From: Perlucidibaca piscinae DSM 21586
GTDB lineage: Bacteria; Pseudomonadota; Gammaproteobacteria; Pseudomonadales; Moraxellaceae
Assembly: GCF_000420045.1 (NCBI RefSeq)
Contig: NZ_ATUE01000007.1
Coordinates: 124,001-188,000, forward strand
DNA: 64,000 nucleotides
Reading direction: 5' to 3'
The notes under the pieces are model-generated. The model saw only the letters and a list, made by a program, of their open reading frames with translations, made no database searches and was not told where the DNA came from. Position numbers and translations under genes: made by a program. The stretch's first letter is position 1. Each line of letters opens with the position of its first letter. Positions 52,540-60,011 of the stretch are shown here, piece by piece.

Positions 52540-53772
52540 ATGGCGAACAAATCGCAGCAGGTGACAGTTATCGTTGGCGGTGGGCATGCAGCAGGTGCGC
52601 TTTTGGCGGCCTTGCTGCAAGGCAGATACCCGCATGAGGTGGTGCTGGTCGGTGAGGAACCGCATCCACCGTACCAGCGACCACCTTTGTCGAAGCATTA
52701 TCTGGCCGGTGAGGTTGAGCAGGAATCACTGTACCTGAAGCCACGCTCGCTATACGACAATGCGGGCTATCAATTGCGGCTCGGTGTGCGTGTCGATCAG
52801 ATCGACCGAGACAGCAAGACGGTCAAATTATCCGATCACAGCATGATCCGGTACGACCACCTTGTCCTGGCCACGGGCTCACAGGTTCGCCGCCTGACGT
52901 CGCCGGGGGCCGAGTTGAAGGGTATTTATTATTTGCATGACATCGCTGACGCCGATGCCCTGCGCGAGGCGCTCGTGCCGGGCAAGCGTCTGGTCATCGT
53001 CGGCGGCGGCTTCGTCGGCCTTGAGGTCGCTGCCAGTGCCGTCAAGAAGGGTGTCAGTGTCACGGTGCTGGAAGCGGCCGAGCGTCTCATGCAGCGGGTG
53101 ACCGGGCCGGAGATGTCCGCCTTTTTCGAGGCCAGACACCGTGATGCCGGGGTGGAGGTACGACTGGATACCGGGGTGACCGGGTTCGAGACCGGGGATC
53201 ACGGTCGTGTCGCCGGGGTCAGGTTGGCAAATGGCGACATGGTGCCTGCGGATATCGTGCTTGTCTCGATTGGCGTCATACCGGATACCGCTCTGGCAGA
53301 GGCGGCCGGCCTGGCCTGCGATGGCGGTATTCTCGTTGACGAGTTTACTCGCACCGATGACCCTGCGATTCTGGCGATCGGCGACTGCACACGTCATCGC
53401 AATCTTTTTTTTGAAGACAGGTTGCGGCTTGAGTCGGTAGCCAATGCTGTGGATCAGGCGCGTACTGCGGCAGCGGTATTGATGGGAGAGGACAAGCCCT
53501 ACGATAGCGTGCCGTGGTTCTGGTCGAACCAGTATGACATTCGCCTGCAGATGGTCGGTTTGTCGCAGGGCCATGACCAGCGTGTCATGCGTGGCAGCCC
53601 GGCGGACAAGGGATTTGCGGTGTTCTACTTGCGTGATGGTTGTGTCATCGCGGTCGATGCAGTCAATCTGCCGATCGCCTTTATGGTCGGCAAACAGTTG
53701 GTGCAGCTGCGCAAGGTTGTTAGCACTGACTTATTGGGCGATCAGCATACTGATCTGAAATCTCTGCTCTGA
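52540..53772 (+). CDS. Ferredoxin reductase (FAD/NAD-dependent)
   Basis: A 410-residue reductase of the putidaredoxin/rubredoxin reductase type: VIVGGGHAAGALLA (FAD), YQRPPLSKHYL, VLATGS, IVGGGFVGLEVAASAVKKG (NADH), and AIGDCTRHRN. A C-terminal reductase domain follows (VPWFWSNQYDIRLQMVGL). It closes the electron chain NADH to ferredoxin to CYP153. ATG 52540 is preceded by GAGAGG. Last gene of operon 4; no clear terminator follows. Confidence 0.93.
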   Translation: MANKSQQVTVIVGGGHAAGALLAALLQGRYPHEVVLVGEEPHPPYQRPPLSKHYLAGEVEQESLYLKPRSLYDNAGYQLRLGVRVDQIDRDSKTVKLSDHSMIRYDHLVLATGSQVRRLTSPGAELKGIYYLHDIADADALREALVPGKRLVIVGGGFVGLEVAASAVKKGVSVTVLEAAERLMQRVTGPEMSAFFEARHRDAGVEVRLDTGVTGFETGDHGRVAGVRLANGDMVPADIVLVSIGVIPDTALAEAAGLACDGGILVDEFTRTDDPAILAIGDCTRHRNLFFEDRLRLESVANAVDQARTAAAVLMGEDKPYDSVPWFWSNQYDIRLQMVGLSQGHDQRVMRGSPADKGFAVFYLRDGCVIAVDAVNLPIAFMVGKQLVQLRKVVSTDLLGDQHTDLKSLL

Positions 53773-53809
53773 ATTTGGTATCGGGGTCGGTGATAAATGG
53801 GCAGTTTGG

Positions 53810-54022
53810 CTAATCAAGCAAGCGCAGAACCAGCGGGCCGTTATTCAGGCCAATGGTATTCAGCCGCAGTGCTTTGGCTTCGAGTAGCACGCTTGTAGTA
53901 GTTAGTGACTTGGGAAATATGGAGGCGAGCACGGCGCCCTGAATCCGGTCATCGGTTGCCAGGTTGCTGTCCAGCAAACGCAGTATGACTGCTATGTTGG
54001 GGGCATTCGATATGACGGCATC
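53810..54022 (-). pseudogene. Unrecognised C-terminal gene fragment
   Basis: A leftward frame of about 70 codons ending at 53810 reads NAPNIAVILRLLDSNLATDD, ASIFPKSLTTTSVLLEAKAL and RLNTIGLNNGPLVLRLLD. It has no start codon and is preceded by a stop. Regular hydrophobic spacing suggests a real protein tail left by a deletion, but I cannot name the family. Confidence 0.35.
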
Positions 54023-54107
54023 CTGTTACGATGACACGGGCAATTGGTAACGAGCGCAGCGATGTTCGTGCTGAATGTTAACGCTATCATTTCATCATAC
54101 TCGCGGG

Positions 54108-54275
54108 TATGATACGTTTCTGCCGGATAAGCTTGATGGTCGCCTTTCTCAGCAGCGGATCCTGCAGTTTAGCGAGCTGCTGCCGGGCAGAGCTCATGAC
54201 CCAGCGTTCGCCATCGGGGACGGCGTTCAACCAATGCGTTATCTAGAGGAGCATGGTTGATCCAGTGCCCCGCTA
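54108..54275 (-). pseudogene. PF10118 gene fragment (fourth copy, relic)
   Basis: Reading leftward, AVPDGERWVMSSARQQLAKL then QDPLLRKATIKLIRQKRI aligns with PF10118-1 (AVPDGERWVMNSARIQLDNL, DPEVRQAAINFCKQERI). A frameshift separates it from an upstream GHWINHAP stretch matching RHWFNGDP. Similarity ends right at the first ExxH motif. A fourth member of the family has been lost here. Confidence 0.75.
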
Positions 54276-54563
54276 CATTTCATCGGAAAGTATGTCGCTG
54301 TCCCCTATCTCGTCATAGCCGGTCTTACGGTCTGCCAACGTCATAGCATTCGCTCCGGTTTCGCTTGGTGTTATCACTAAATTTCGCTAAATAACCAAAT
54401 AGTTGCCGAGAGGCGATATGGTTCGCGCAAATTTGTATGCTTTCGAGCTCGCGCGGAGCTGCGGGAAGCCGGGGATGGGCGAAGACAATAGCTTTGGAAG
54501 GGACTGCCGAGTGTCTGTTCAGGTTAGAATTGGTGTGCTGAAAATAACAATCAGGGGGACTCT
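54276..54563. other. Intergenic region upstream of the TetR gene
   Basis: About 290 bases with no gene I can support. It holds the promoter and leader of the TetR gene (GGGGGA six bases before GTG 54564). No copy of the TGGTTG motif shared by other island promoters is visible. Confidence 0.5.
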
Positions 54564-55175
54564 GTGAGAAAAAAGCGTCAGTCGACACCCGTCGCTCAGG
54601 CAGACCGGCAGTTTGTCCTGGCTGCGGCAGCGCGCCTATTTCGAGAGCAGGGCTATGAGCGCACCACGGTCAAGGAAATCGCCAATGCCTGTGACATGCT
54701 TCCCGGGAGCCTGCACTATCGCTATCAGGCCAAGGAGGACTTGCTGGTTGACCTCATGTGCTTGGGGTTGGAGCAGGCGTCCGCCGCAGTGAGTAGTGCC
54801 GTCGTCGGGGTCTCCGACCCTGCAGAGCAACTGCGCCGCGGCATCAACGCGCATCTGCAGTTATTGGTCAGTGGTTCAGATATGGTTTACGTGCTGTTGT
54901 TCGAGTGGCGATCATTACGCGGTGCGGCGCGTCAGGAAATGATCACCTTGCGTGATCGCTATGAAGCGTTGTGGGCAGCGATGCTCAAGTTGCTGGTCGA
55001 TCAGGGCGTTATTCGCAAAGATGTTGATCTCGACCTACTGCGGTTGATCGGGCTGGGTGCACTGAACTGGGTGGCAACTTGGTTTCGCGAGGGTGGTCGC
55101 TATTCGCTGGAAGAAATCGGTACCTTTGTCTGGACCATGATCAGTGGCGCCGTGCTGGAAGATCGTCGAGGTTGA
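54564..55175 (+). CDS. TetR-family regulator
   Basis: A 203-residue TetR protein: HTH at about 17-63 (AAAARLFREQGYERTTVKEIANACDMLPGSLHYRYQAKEDLLVDLM in parts) and a C-terminal domain with a fatty-acid-type look (LLLFEWRSLRGAARQEMITLRDRYEALW), similar to the KstR2/FadR-like TetR group. It starts at GTG 54564. It is the best candidate to bind the palindrome-like TGGTTG-N4-RCCA motif found before operons 1, 2, 3 and fadL, since TetR proteins bind short inverted repeats; this link is inference. Confidence 0.87.
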   Translation: MRKKRQSTPVAQADRQFVLAAAARLFREQGYERTTVKEIANACDMLPGSLHYRYQAKEDLLVDLMCLGLEQASAAVSSAVVGVSDPAEQLRRGINAHLQLLVSGSDMVYVLLFEWRSLRGAARQEMITLRDRYEALWAAMLKLLVDQGVIRKDVDLDLLRLIGLGALNWVATWFREGGRYSLEEIGTFVWTMISGAVLEDRRG

Positions 55176-55334
55176 TTGTCGGGTTAGTCTTGCTGGCGGC
55201 TGAGGGCTACTTTAGTGGCAAGCACTGGCCGCCAACAAAAAGATTTGGCGACCTCTGGGGCACTTGCGCAATTGCACGGCTGAGCTCAGCGACTCCTTTC
55301 CCAATCTCGCCCAGGACACACGTATCGTGTGCGG

Positions 55335-55388
55335 CGTGCCCAAGCGCATGAGTTGGTTCAGGATCACCGCATGCACCTGAAGCTCATG
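55335..55388 (-). pseudogene. Short IS5-family fragment
   Basis: About 52 bases match, inverted and with roughly five differences, positions 34340-34395 of the IS5 relic (the transposase block IGLQVRAVILNQLMRLGTP). Nothing else of the element remains, and the surrounding 55176-55460 holds no other recognisable gene. Confidence 0.7.
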
Positions 55389-55460
55389 CTAGAAATCTTC
55401 AGTTTTCGGCGCTACGGTTTTTCGGGGAAGGTCGCTGAAATGTCACCCTGTATATCATTC

Positions 55461-55496
55461 AGAAAAAGTAGAAAGTCCGAGTCACCTCGGACTTTC
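55461..55496 (-). terminator. Terminator of the fadL-like gene
   Basis: GAAAGTCCGAG (55471-55481) and CTCGGACTTTC (55486-55496) form a perfect 11-bp stem with a four-base loop. On the minus strand it is followed by TACTTTTTCTG. It lies 14 bases after the fadL-like stop. Confidence 0.88.
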
Positions 55497-55509
55497 GCGC
55501 AGAACCAAT

Positions 55510-57165
55510 TTAATATCTTGAGTTAATCTGGAGGCTGATGATATTGGCATATGTATCACTAAACTCACCTCTAAATGTTCCGCCAATGCCAGTACATGAA
55601 CCGGAGCTATCCTCTGGATTATTGAATCTGCATTTATTTCTGTATTCAGACTTGGAGTCTTCAAAAACTAATAAGCTATAAGCGCCGTCAATAGATAAAT
55701 TTTTATTAATTCGATGGTTAAATCCAAGGGATGTCATGTATCTATCGCTTTCAGGAAGCGCGGGATGCCTAAATTCTTTTGATGGGATTGGGGTTTTGTC
55801 ATATTGAAACCCTGCCTTAAGAGTTGTTGCATCATTAATATGATGATTAATACCAAGTGATGCCTTGTAGGAGTCTCTCCATTTAAGTGGTATTTTTGCG
55901 TCAGCCAGTATGACTCTCTTTCCATTTGAATCTTCTTCAATCCCAAAACCAACAGCAAGTTCGTCTAAAATTGAAGACTTTATGAATGTATAGTCAAGCA
56001 TTAAATCTGTTTTATCATTCAGTGCAGAAAAGTAAGAAATTGATAGTCTTGCTGGCACATTAAAGACGGCTTTTGTTGTTGTTTCGGGCAGCAAATAATC
56101 GCCTAGAAAATCCCCAAGATCTTGATTTCCATCGTTATTAAGTAGGCTAACAATGCTTGTGCCAACAACTGGCCTTGCCTTGAGATCATCTAAATACCAT
56201 TCAGAGCGCCCTCTAAAATTTATTTTTGACGAGGAGCGAAATGATAAACCAATTCTAGATCTATCCGACAGCCCATACATATAGCCAAGGTTATATCCAA
56301 ATCCATAACCATACATTTCAATTAGGCCAGAAGCTCTGCTTGACGGATCAACAATAACATTAGCGAGAGGGGACGAAATAGCATCTATTATCGGTCTTGG
56401 CAATACCTCGCCGACTTTTATTCCACAGACGGCATCAATCAACACGCGGATTTTACATGCAGATGTGATTACATCTTGGATCTCTGGTGTAACAGTTAAT
56501 GTGTCCACATTGAGCTCGCTCAGAGCCTCTTGTAAAAGATAGGGCTGTAGTCCTTTCGCATCAAGCTGCGTGCGATATCTTAAATGCCCGCCAATAATAG
56601 ATGCCCCAAAACCTATACTATGTTTTTCATCAAATCTCACCGCAATAGATGGATTAATATTTATGAGCTCTAATGCAATTGCATCTACTTGATAGGCGCC
56701 TGACCAGTCATTTTTGTAATTAATATTTCCTCCTCCGGGTGAAAATACGCCAACTCCAAGTGTTATATTATCATCATAAGGTGCGGTATAAAAAAAAGAA
56801 CCCAAACCAAGTAATTTTGGCCAAAAACTTCCTGAACCACCTGATGCATAAGGATCTTCACCATTAGGACCTAGTGGCCTTCCCTCTTCGTTGCTATTAT
56901 CAAAAGGCTCTGGCGTACCTGTCGACCCATTATCTTTAACTTTTCCACGGAAAGTTATTAACGAACCACTGATCGAAATATTCCGTTGTTTTAAGTAGCT
57001 CATTCCTGCCGGGTTATAGTATAGGACTGATGCATCAGCTGCTTCCGCGCCGTTCGAGTTTGCTGACGCTTGATGAGACGCCGCAATTGAAGGTAAATCA
57101 ATCCCGCCTGCATTAGAATTGCTTGCAATTAAAAGCAAAAAGACAAATTTCGTTGTTTTCTTCAT
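55510..57165 (-). CDS. FadL/TodX-family outer membrane channel for hydrophobic compounds
   Basis: A 551-residue outer membrane protein. The signal peptide MKKTTKFVFLLLIASNSNA is followed by an N-terminal hatch segment (GGIDLPSIAASHQASANSNG) and the NPAG-type motif VLYYNPAGMSYLKQ. Alternating beta strands run to a C-terminal aromatic residue (ISLQINSRY). FadL-type channels admit fatty acids, alkanes and aromatics through the outer membrane. Length exceeds E. coli FadL by about 100 residues through insertions near 195-260. The gene is strikingly AT-rich compared with all neighbours, indicating a separate, recent origin. It fits as the uptake step of the island's pathway. Confidence 0.9.
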   Translation of the reverse strand: MKKTTKFVFLLLIASNSNAGGIDLPSIAASHQASANSNGAEAADASVLYYNPAGMSYLKQRNISISGSLITFRGKVKDNGSTGTPEPFDNSNEEGRPLGPNGEDPYASGGSGSFWPKLLGLGSFFYTAPYDDNITLGVGVFSPGGGNINYKNDWSGAYQVDAIALELININPSIAVRFDEKHSIGFGASIIGGHLRYRTQLDAKGLQPYLLQEALSELNVDTLTVTPEIQDVITSACKIRVLIDAVCGIKVGEVLPRPIIDAISSPLANVIVDPSSRASGLIEMYGYGFGYNLGYMYGLSDRSRIGLSFRSSSKINFRGRSEWYLDDLKARPVVGTSIVSLLNNDGNQDLGDFLGDYLLPETTTKAVFNVPARLSISYFSALNDKTDLMLDYTFIKSSILDELAVGFGIEEDSNGKRVILADAKIPLKWRDSYKASLGINHHINDATTLKAGFQYDKTPIPSKEFRHPALPESDRYMTSLGFNHRINKNLSIDGAYSLLVFEDSKSEYRNKCRFNNPEDSSGSCTGIGGTFRGEFSDTYANIISLQINSRY

Positions 57166-57474
57166 GGGAATGTCCTTTTATTTTTATTTCGCATATTTTC
57201 TTGTTTTAATAAATATTATATTCTTTGGCTAATAACTAAATTTTTTCGGATGGCTGATGCTGTCAAACTCCCTAGTCAACTATTTAGTAAAATAGAGCTC
57301 AGTTAATTAATTGATATTTATTTCAATGTTGATTGCTTGTGAAAAGAAAGCTTTTGAATGGTCGCACAACCAAAAAATGATTGTCAATCGAAAGCTATTC
57401 GGCGAGTTAGCTGGTCAAAAGTCACTCAATCTGTAACGATGAGTGCATGAGTTTTCAATGAGAAATCATGCATC
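57166..57474. promoter_or_regulatory. AT-rich fadL upstream region with shared motif copy 4
   Basis: A 309-base AT-rich gap between divergent fadL-like and antitoxin genes. At 57359-57372, in fadL orientation, TGGTTGTGCGACCA matches the motif of operons 1-3; TTGACA lies about ten bases upstream of it, so the motif would sit inside a promoter spacer. It is 194 bases from the fadL start, farther than in the other units. The last 60 bases before 57475 are repeated upstream of the second antitoxin copy. Confidence 0.5.
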
Positions 57475-58074
57475 ATGGCCAGTCACGAGCAGCCCAGCGC
57501 GTTGGGGCAAGTCCGCCAAGCCCTGAAGCCCGGGCGTGTGTACCGTCGCGCTGATTTGTTGGCGGTCTCCAATGCAGTCGACAGGCACCTGCAAGCGTTG
57601 GTGCAGGCAGGTGATCTGCGGAAACTGGCGCCTGGGCTCTACTACGCGCCTCGCAAATCCGTGTTTGGCGAGCTGCCGCCTGACGATGCCGAGCTGGTGC
57701 GCAGCTTTCTGCGGGATGATGACCTCCTGCTTTTCTCTCCCTCCGCCTACAACACGGTCGGGCTGGGCACCACGCAGCTCTGCAACCGCACGGTCGTCTA
57801 CAACCGCAAGCGGCATGGGCACTTCAAGCTGGGCAATCGCGAGTTCGACTTCCGGGTGAAGCCTAGGTTCCCGCATGCCTTGTCTGCGGAGTTCCTGTTT
57901 GTGGATCTGCTCAACAATGCAGATGAGCTGGCTGAGGATGTATCGGCTGTCTGGGCACGCGCGGCAAGCAAGTTGAAGCAGTTGGATAGCGATGGCCTGA
58001 GTCAGGCGTTGCGTGCCTATGGCAATGTGACCACGCGCAAGCGGCTGGAGGGCGTTTTCCGTGCTGCTGCATGA
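57475..58074 (+). CDS. AbiEi-like (DUF6088) type IV antitoxin, copy 1
   Basis: A 199-residue protein with an N-terminal winged HTH (LGQVRQALKPGRVYRRADLL, LQALVQAGDLRKLAPGLYYAPR). The middle region (DDLLLFSPSAYNTVGLGTTQL) is of the AbiEi/DUF6088 antitoxin type. It is about 93% identical by eye (13 differences) to the copy at 61163. Its partner toxin is reduced to about 28 codons (58061-58156), so this copy is an orphan or helps the other locus. Confidence 0.78.
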   Translation: MASHEQPSALGQVRQALKPGRVYRRADLLAVSNAVDRHLQALVQAGDLRKLAPGLYYAPRKSVFGELPPDDAELVRSFLRDDDLLLFSPSAYNTVGLGTTQLCNRTVVYNRKRHGHFKLGNREFDFRVKPRFPHALSAEFLFVDLLNNADELAEDVSAVWARAASKLKQLDSDGLSQALRAYGNVTTRKRLEGVFRAAA

Positions 58075-58156
58075 CCATCCTTGTTTCGAGGGTCTGCTGG
58101 GCTTGGTCGCGTCCGAGCGCGGGCGGGACTCCGTGCTCGTGGAGTGCCAAGGATAG
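58061..58156 (+). pseudogene. Truncated AbiEii-like toxin start
   Basis: From GTG 58061, overlapping the antitoxin stop, the frame VLLHDHPCFEGLLGLVASER matches the intact start at 61749, then diverges after SVLVE and stops at TAG 58156. The nucleotidyltransferase motifs are all missing. Confidence 0.8.
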
Positions 58157-58243
58157 TCTTGTGGTTGTTTCGTCTATTGCGATTTTCGTCTATTTCGAAT
58201 ATTTTGGCTGTGAGAGATAGCGTCTGCTACCCAGAGGTACACC

Positions 58244-58711
58244 ATGTCCACCACCGCCCAGTCCAAGATGACACTGCCTGTCGAGCGCGAAATTCAAGCC
58301 GCCGTGCGCGGGCAGCGCGAGCTTGCGGAATTCCTGGCGACGGGTTTCGAGACGCAGCGCATCCAGATCTTTGATGCCAGAAACGAGGCCCATCAGGTCG
58401 AGCTGCCTACCTCGGCGCTGAGACTGCTGGTGGATATCCTCGCCGAGCTGGCGGACGGCAATGCGGTCAAGGTGCTTCCTGTTCATGCCGAACTGACCAC
58501 GCAGGAGGCGGCCGACCTGCTCAATGTCTCGCGTCCGCATCTGGTGAAGCTGCTGGAGGAGGGCCAGCTTGCCTTCCATCGCACCGGCAAGCATCGGCGT
58601 GTCAAGTTTGCAGATCTCATGGCCTACAAGGAAAAGCGAGCTGTCGAGAGTGAGCAGGCCATGGCCTTGCTTGCCCAGCAGGCCCAGGATCTGGGCATGG
58701 GGTATGAATGA
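58244..58711 (+). CDS. HTH (excisionase-type) antitoxin of a PIN toxin
   Basis: A 155-residue protein with an excisionase-family HTH at about 85-135 (LTTQEAADLLNVSRPHLVKLLEEGQLAFHRTGKHRRVKFADLMAYKEK in parts). AGAGG before ATG 58244 is a good ribosome binding site. The stop overlaps the PIN gene as ATGA. Pairs of this HTH type with a PIN_3 protein are a recognised type II toxin-antitoxin arrangement; the HTH protein would neutralise the toxin and repress the operon. Confidence 0.82.
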   Translation: MSTTAQSKMTLPVEREIQAAVRGQRELAEFLATGFETQRIQIFDARNEAHQVELPTSALRLLVDILAELADGNAVKVLPVHAELTTQEAADLLNVSRPHLVKLLEEGQLAFHRTGKHRRVKFADLMAYKEKRAVESEQAMALLAQQAQDLGMGYE

Positions 58712-59283
58712 GAAGCTCGCCATTCACGGCAGTCTATGACGCTTGTGTGCTCTATCCGGCTCCCTTGCGTGACCTGGTCATCTGGCTGGGCATGTCGGGC
58801 TGCTTCCGTGCCCGATGGACAGCGCAGATTCACGAGGAGTGGAAGCGCAATCTGCTGCTGAACCGTACCGACCTCACGCGTGAGCAGCTGGATCGCACTT
58901 CTCAGCTCATGGATCAGGCCATTCCAGATGGGCTGGTCACTGGCCATGAGTCACTGATCGATGGTTTGGCCTTGCCGGATGCGGATGATCGCCATGTGCT
59001 CGCCGCTGCGGTGCGTTGCCATGCCAACGTGATCGTGACCTTCAACCTCAAGGATTTTCCTGCGAGTGCGTTGTCAGCCTATGGTGTGGAGGCGCAGCAC
59101 CCTGACGAGTTCATCGAGAATCTGTTCGATCTTGATCCGGCGGCAGTCGTGGACGCTGCCCGTCGTCAGCGCGCGACGCTCAGGCATCCTCCGATGGAGG
59201 TTGATCGCTTCCTGGATGTGTTGCGCAGGCAAGGTCTGGTGCAGACCACCAAGCTGCTGGCGGGCTATGGCGCGTTGCTGTGA
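58708..59283 (+). CDS. PIN-domain ribonuclease toxin
   Basis: A 191-residue PIN_3 protein. Acidic metal ligands are Asp11 (VYDACVL), Glu43-44 (HEEWKR), Asp93-94 (DADDRHVLAA) and Asp116 (FNLKDFP). Such VapC-like nucleases cut RNA. The gene overlaps its antitoxin. A deleted second copy lies at 61010-61138, so this module too was once present twice. Confidence 0.83.
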   Translation: MRSSPFTAVYDACVLYPAPLRDLVIWLGMSGCFRARWTAQIHEEWKRNLLLNRTDLTREQLDRTSQLMDQAIPDGLVTGHESLIDGLALPDADDRHVLAAAVRCHANVIVTFNLKDFPASALSAYGVEAQHPDEFIENLFDLDPAAVVDAARRQRATLRHPPMEVDRFLDVLRRQGLVQTTKLLAGYGALL

Positions 59284-59384
59284 ACGAACAAATCTGCATG
59301 GCCAAGTGTGCTGATGATGTGTAGGTATTCTTGTTGGCACCGTAGCTTTATATGAATTCAAGTTATTGATATTTATATAGTAGT

Positions 59385-59404
59385 GAATCCCTCTCTCACC
59401 GCCA
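59385..59404 (+). repeat. Internal att site (right end of island 1 / left end of island 2)
   Basis: A 20-base perfect copy of the tRNA-Ser 3' end, including CCA, but with no tRNA upstream. It marks the junction of two tandem insertions. Confidence 0.85.
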
Positions 59405-59411
59405 GATCAAG

Positions 59412-59449
59412 AAAGCCCCTGATTTTCATGAAATCAGGGGCTTTTTGCT
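59412..59449 (+). terminator. Terminator behind the internal att site
   Basis: AAAGCCCCTGATTT (59412-59425) and AAATCAGGGGCTTT (59431-59444) form a perfect 14-bp stem followed by a T run. The sequence from 59405 is repeated at 62804, so it was originally the tRNA-Ser terminator duplicated with the att site. Confidence 0.85.
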
Positions 59450-59607
59450 TTTCTGGGAAGAAATCAGTGGGCTTGGCTCATGTTCCCGGATGGAGCAGCG
59501 GGTGATACGGGGGAACGTCGTGTCCACAACAGCGTCTACAAATTGAAAAGAGATGGATTGCTAAAGCCCCCCATCTCGTTTCGGTGCGAAATGCTGAAAA
59601 AGTGCTG

Positions 59608-59910
59608 TTAGCCAGGCAGCTTGGCAGCAAGCAAGTCGACCTTCTCGATGTTGGGCGGCGAGCTCAGCAGTGTGGCGGCGTTGGCCATCAAGGCAGCAGC
59701 GATGGCGCCATTCAGATGGGCCTCACGATCCGCCTCGTTCGCAAAGGCATCAAAAATACCGAAAGTCGATGGGCCGAACTTCAGTGCAAACCATGCGGTG
59801 GTTCCGGATTCCTCGTTGGCGAGCGGGAGTGCGCTGGCCAGGAATTCGGCGAGGGCAGCTTCCTGGCCAGGTTTGGCTTCAAGGCGAACGAAAAGGGCAA
59901 GTTTGGTCAT
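59608..59910 (-). CDS. Antibiotic biosynthesis monooxygenase (ABM/YgiN-like)
   Basis: A 100-residue ferredoxin-like-fold protein: LALFVRLEAKPGQEAALAEF, ESGTTAWFALKFGPSTFGIF and DREAHLNGAIA with the conserved His. Members of this family are cofactor-free quinol monooxygenases or stress proteins. The gene is divergent from the GlxA-type regulator with about 100 bases between, a common pairing in which the regulator controls the enzyme. Confidence 0.85.
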   Translation of the reverse strand: MTKLALFVRLEAKPGQEAALAEFLASALPLANEESGTTAWFALKFGPSTFGIFDAFANEADREAHLNGAIAAALMANAATLLSSPPNIEKVDLLAAKLPG

Positions 59911-60011
59911 GGTGAACTCCTAGCAGTGGACGGGTTTTGCAGGCATTGGGCATGCAGACATTCTGGGACTGGGTGACAGGCTAGGCTAGTGACAAGAACG
60001 ACAATATTGAT

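Larger units (their letters stand above)
59284..59607. other. Gap holding island junction
   Basis: No gene is visible. The gap contains the right end of island 1, the att copy at 59385 and a terminator. The ~70 bases before the att copy (GGTATTCTTGTTGGCA and TTGATATTTAT) are similar to those before the third copy at 62784 (GGCATTCCTGTCGGCA and TTGATTTTTAT). Confidence 0.6.

Noticed and set aside
49103..53772. P450 operon as a camphor/terpene CYP101- or CYP108-type system
   Set aside because: The P450 carries the CYP153 blocks (FIAMDPPKHDVQRRAVQ, NRDE, FVRGYS) and the operon order with AraC and AlkJ-like genes is that of alkane hydroxylase clusters.
58244..58711. True phage excisionase (Xis) for the islands
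   Set aside because: The HTH is of excisionase type, but the gene overlaps a PIN nuclease gene as ATGA and has a long N-terminal extension, which fits an antitoxin better.
59385..59404. Additional tRNA-Ser genes at 59.4 and 62.8 kb
   Set aside because: Only the last 17-20 bases of the tRNA are present; no acceptor 5' half, D arm or anticodon arm. They are att copies.
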